From: Rhodocollybia butyracea
Taxonomy: Eukaryota; Basidiomycota; Agaricomycetes; Agaricales; Omphalotaceae
Assembly (NCBI GenBank): GCA_015501585.1
Contig: JADNRY010000491.1
Location: 1-44,298 of the forward strand
DNA: 44,298 nt
Reading direction: 5' to 3'
The position numbers and the translations under genes were made by a program. Of the stretch, positions 42,754 through 44,298 are shown in pieces. Below the pieces are notes generated by a model, which saw only the letters and a list, made by a program, of their open reading frames with translations, made no database searches and was not told where the DNA came from. The number at the start of each line of letters is the position of its first letter. The stretch's first letter is position 1.

Positions 42754-44298
42754 TTAACCAAAACCAAAACCAATACAACGAAACTAAGATTCTCCTAGGC
42801 AAACTCTGGCTCTAGCTAGAATAGTAATCTCGAGGTTTGTCAACAACCCTAGGCAAACTCTGGCACTAGCTGCTGTGACGCCGTAAAGTCCTCGACCAAA
42901 CTCTGGGCCAAGCTACGATATTGTGAGTGAACTTAATCACTAGGAACTCGTACCACAATCTTAGTGGCTCGTCTAACTTCGTGAAGAAGTCAACTAAGGA
43001 ACCCTCACTCTGGAGCCGAATAATCCCTTACTAGAAACCGTCCCCTCTAAGGAAGCAACTAGATTTGAGTTGATCTGGAGTTCGAGAGAACTCTACACAC
43101 TTAAATTCGATCAAGATATAAATGGGCTTTGCGAAGCGCGTGAAGTTTATTACTTTCTTAAGATAACCAAGTCAGGAGGCGTCACGCTACTGATCCCGTG
43201 GGGACGTTCTACGGAGCACTGGTCTTAGCGGTCAAGTCGAGGGCAAGAAACTTGTCTTATTGAATAAATATATCTGGCTTATATACTGAGTAGAGAGAGT
43301 TTAATACGAAAAATAGATGAAACAGACACGGAGAGAGACGGAAAGAGAGTGGAACAGAGGAATCTGGCTCGGAAAGGAAACTCCAGCCTATATATGGTAC
43401 ACACGATAAAGAAATAGTCCATTCTTGGGTATATATTAGAGGTAAAATATGATTTCGTGAGGATTAACATAGTTTTTAGAGTGTTTTGATCCGAGCGAGG
43501 TTTCTCCGATTACTCCACAATTCTCCGGGGTCAGGAGTACCTTTACGCTTCATGATCACTCGCCGCCCGGTTTCCCTTGGGTGAGTTTCATTCTATTCCT
43601 CGGATAGTTCTGTCCATCCTGAGTGTGATTAACATTCTCTCGAGAAGACCTGTTATCTAGCTTTCCAACGACACCACTTATGATAATCTCGAGCAACTGC
43701 GCTGAGTATGTACAAGTGATTCCCGATAGTCGGCTTTAACGGATAAGACCTTCCGTGTATGATTTCTAAGATCAAATGTTTCGATTTGCCAAGGCTATCC
43801 CGGCGCGTAGCTTTCCGTAGGTCCGCTAAGCATGTTTCTACCGTCCTCACGGTCGCGACCGGTGCCGCGAATAGACCTCTACGGTTTCCCTCGGGATTGT
43901 TCTGGTCCATTGTTACGGACTGTAAAGTCCACATCTTAACATAGCTCGTTGGGGGTCTTAGTGCGAGGGATGCCTTCCCTCATAATTCCTTCCTCGAGTA
44001 ACGCGTTGGCTTAGTACTTATCCCGCTTCGAGATGTCCTGTAGTTTAGAGAGTATACACTCTTGGGTATAACTAGATTGACCGTCTAGCGTCACATCTCC
44101 GGGCAGCCCAGGTATCCTCGCTAGCTTGGCTCTAGGCTACGCTTGTGGGCGTACCTTCACGGCTCGCTGAGTATTATTGTTAAGTTCTTTGCCTCGGCAA
44201 CAGCTATCACGCTCGGGCTCCGTATAACTCTCTTATTGCATTGTATAACACGTACAAAGTGTCAAAATGTACGGTTACACGCCTTAGGCCAATTTTGG
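42466..44298 (-). repeat. 5' LTR of the giant element (cut by window end)
   Basis: Matches 26320-28150 with three substitutions and three single-base indels. About eight to ten bases of the outer end, including the final AATA, are outside the window. Confidence 0.85.

Larger units (their letters stand above)
26320..44298 (-). mobile_element. Giant Ty3/gypsy-type LTR retrotransposon with antisense passenger genes (right end truncated)
   Basis: A 1.84-kb direct repeat (26320-28161, and 42466 to the window end) flanks three intact minus-strand ORFs (gag, protease, pol with RT-RNase H-integrase) and about 6 kb of additional DNA holding two plus-strand spliced genes. The order RT, RNase H, integrase is that of Ty3/gypsy. 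The LTR copies differ by only about three substitutions and three single-base indels over 1.8 kb, and all three retroelement ORFs are open, so the element is young and may be active. Inferred length is about 18.0 kb, with only a few bases of the 5' LTR missing. It inserted in an exon of the gene starting at 25219. Confidence 0.88.

Overview
The window looks like nuclear DNA from a basidiomycete fungus, most likely an Agaricomycete. The signs are short GT-AG introns (about 39-115 bp) in every host-type gene, a TPR-CHAT protein of the sort expanded in mushroom genomes, and Ty1/copia and Ty3/gypsy elements together with several small inverted-repeat DNA elements. No bacterial features, rRNA, tRNA or CRISPR arrays were seen. 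This is a transposon-rich accessory region: five host-type loci are intact, decayed or broken, and mobile DNA covers roughly 28-29 kb of the 44.3 kb.

Layout. 270-1284 (+) is a complete five-exon gene for a 257-residue protein of unknown family. 3505-6031 (-) is a decayed copy of STT3, the catalytic subunit of oligosaccharyltransferase. 6224-11130 (+) is an LTR retroelement with 141-bp LTRs and a perfect 5-bp target duplication. It encodes Gag and an unrecognised second ORF but no visible reverse transcriptase, and a 425-bp MITE sits inside its gag. 11971-~15.9k (-) is a TPR-CHAT gene with a one-base frameshift and a TA-flanked element inside an intron. 17174-22822 (-) is a complete copia element carrying premature stops and a palindromic MITE. 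23765-23985 (+) is a decayed fragment related to the first gene. 25219-26319 (+) is the 5' part of a six-exon host gene cut by the next element.

26320-44298 is one giant Ty3/gypsy-type element of about 18 kb. Its sense strand is minus: 5' LTR on the right (truncated by the window end by a few bases), PBS, gag, a separate protease ORF, a 1414-residue pol ORF, about 6 kb of extra DNA, polypurine tract, then the 3' LTR on the left. The LTRs are about 1.84 kb and end in TATT...AATA rather than TG...CA. The extra 6 kb carries two multi-intron genes on the opposite strand (8 exons, 827 aa; 6 exons, 446 aa). Each is preceded by the same 18-bp polypurine-tract sequence followed by a hairpin. This is the most unusual structure in the window: introns can survive retrotransposition here only because the passenger genes are antisense to the genomic RNA.

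A second theme is CpG decay. Every base difference between the two LTRs of the gag-only element and of the copia element is a CpG transition, and at least two copia stops are CGA-to-TGA type. This fits methylation-linked deamination of repeats. The giant element does not show that pattern and has almost identical LTRs, so it is probably the youngest insertion.
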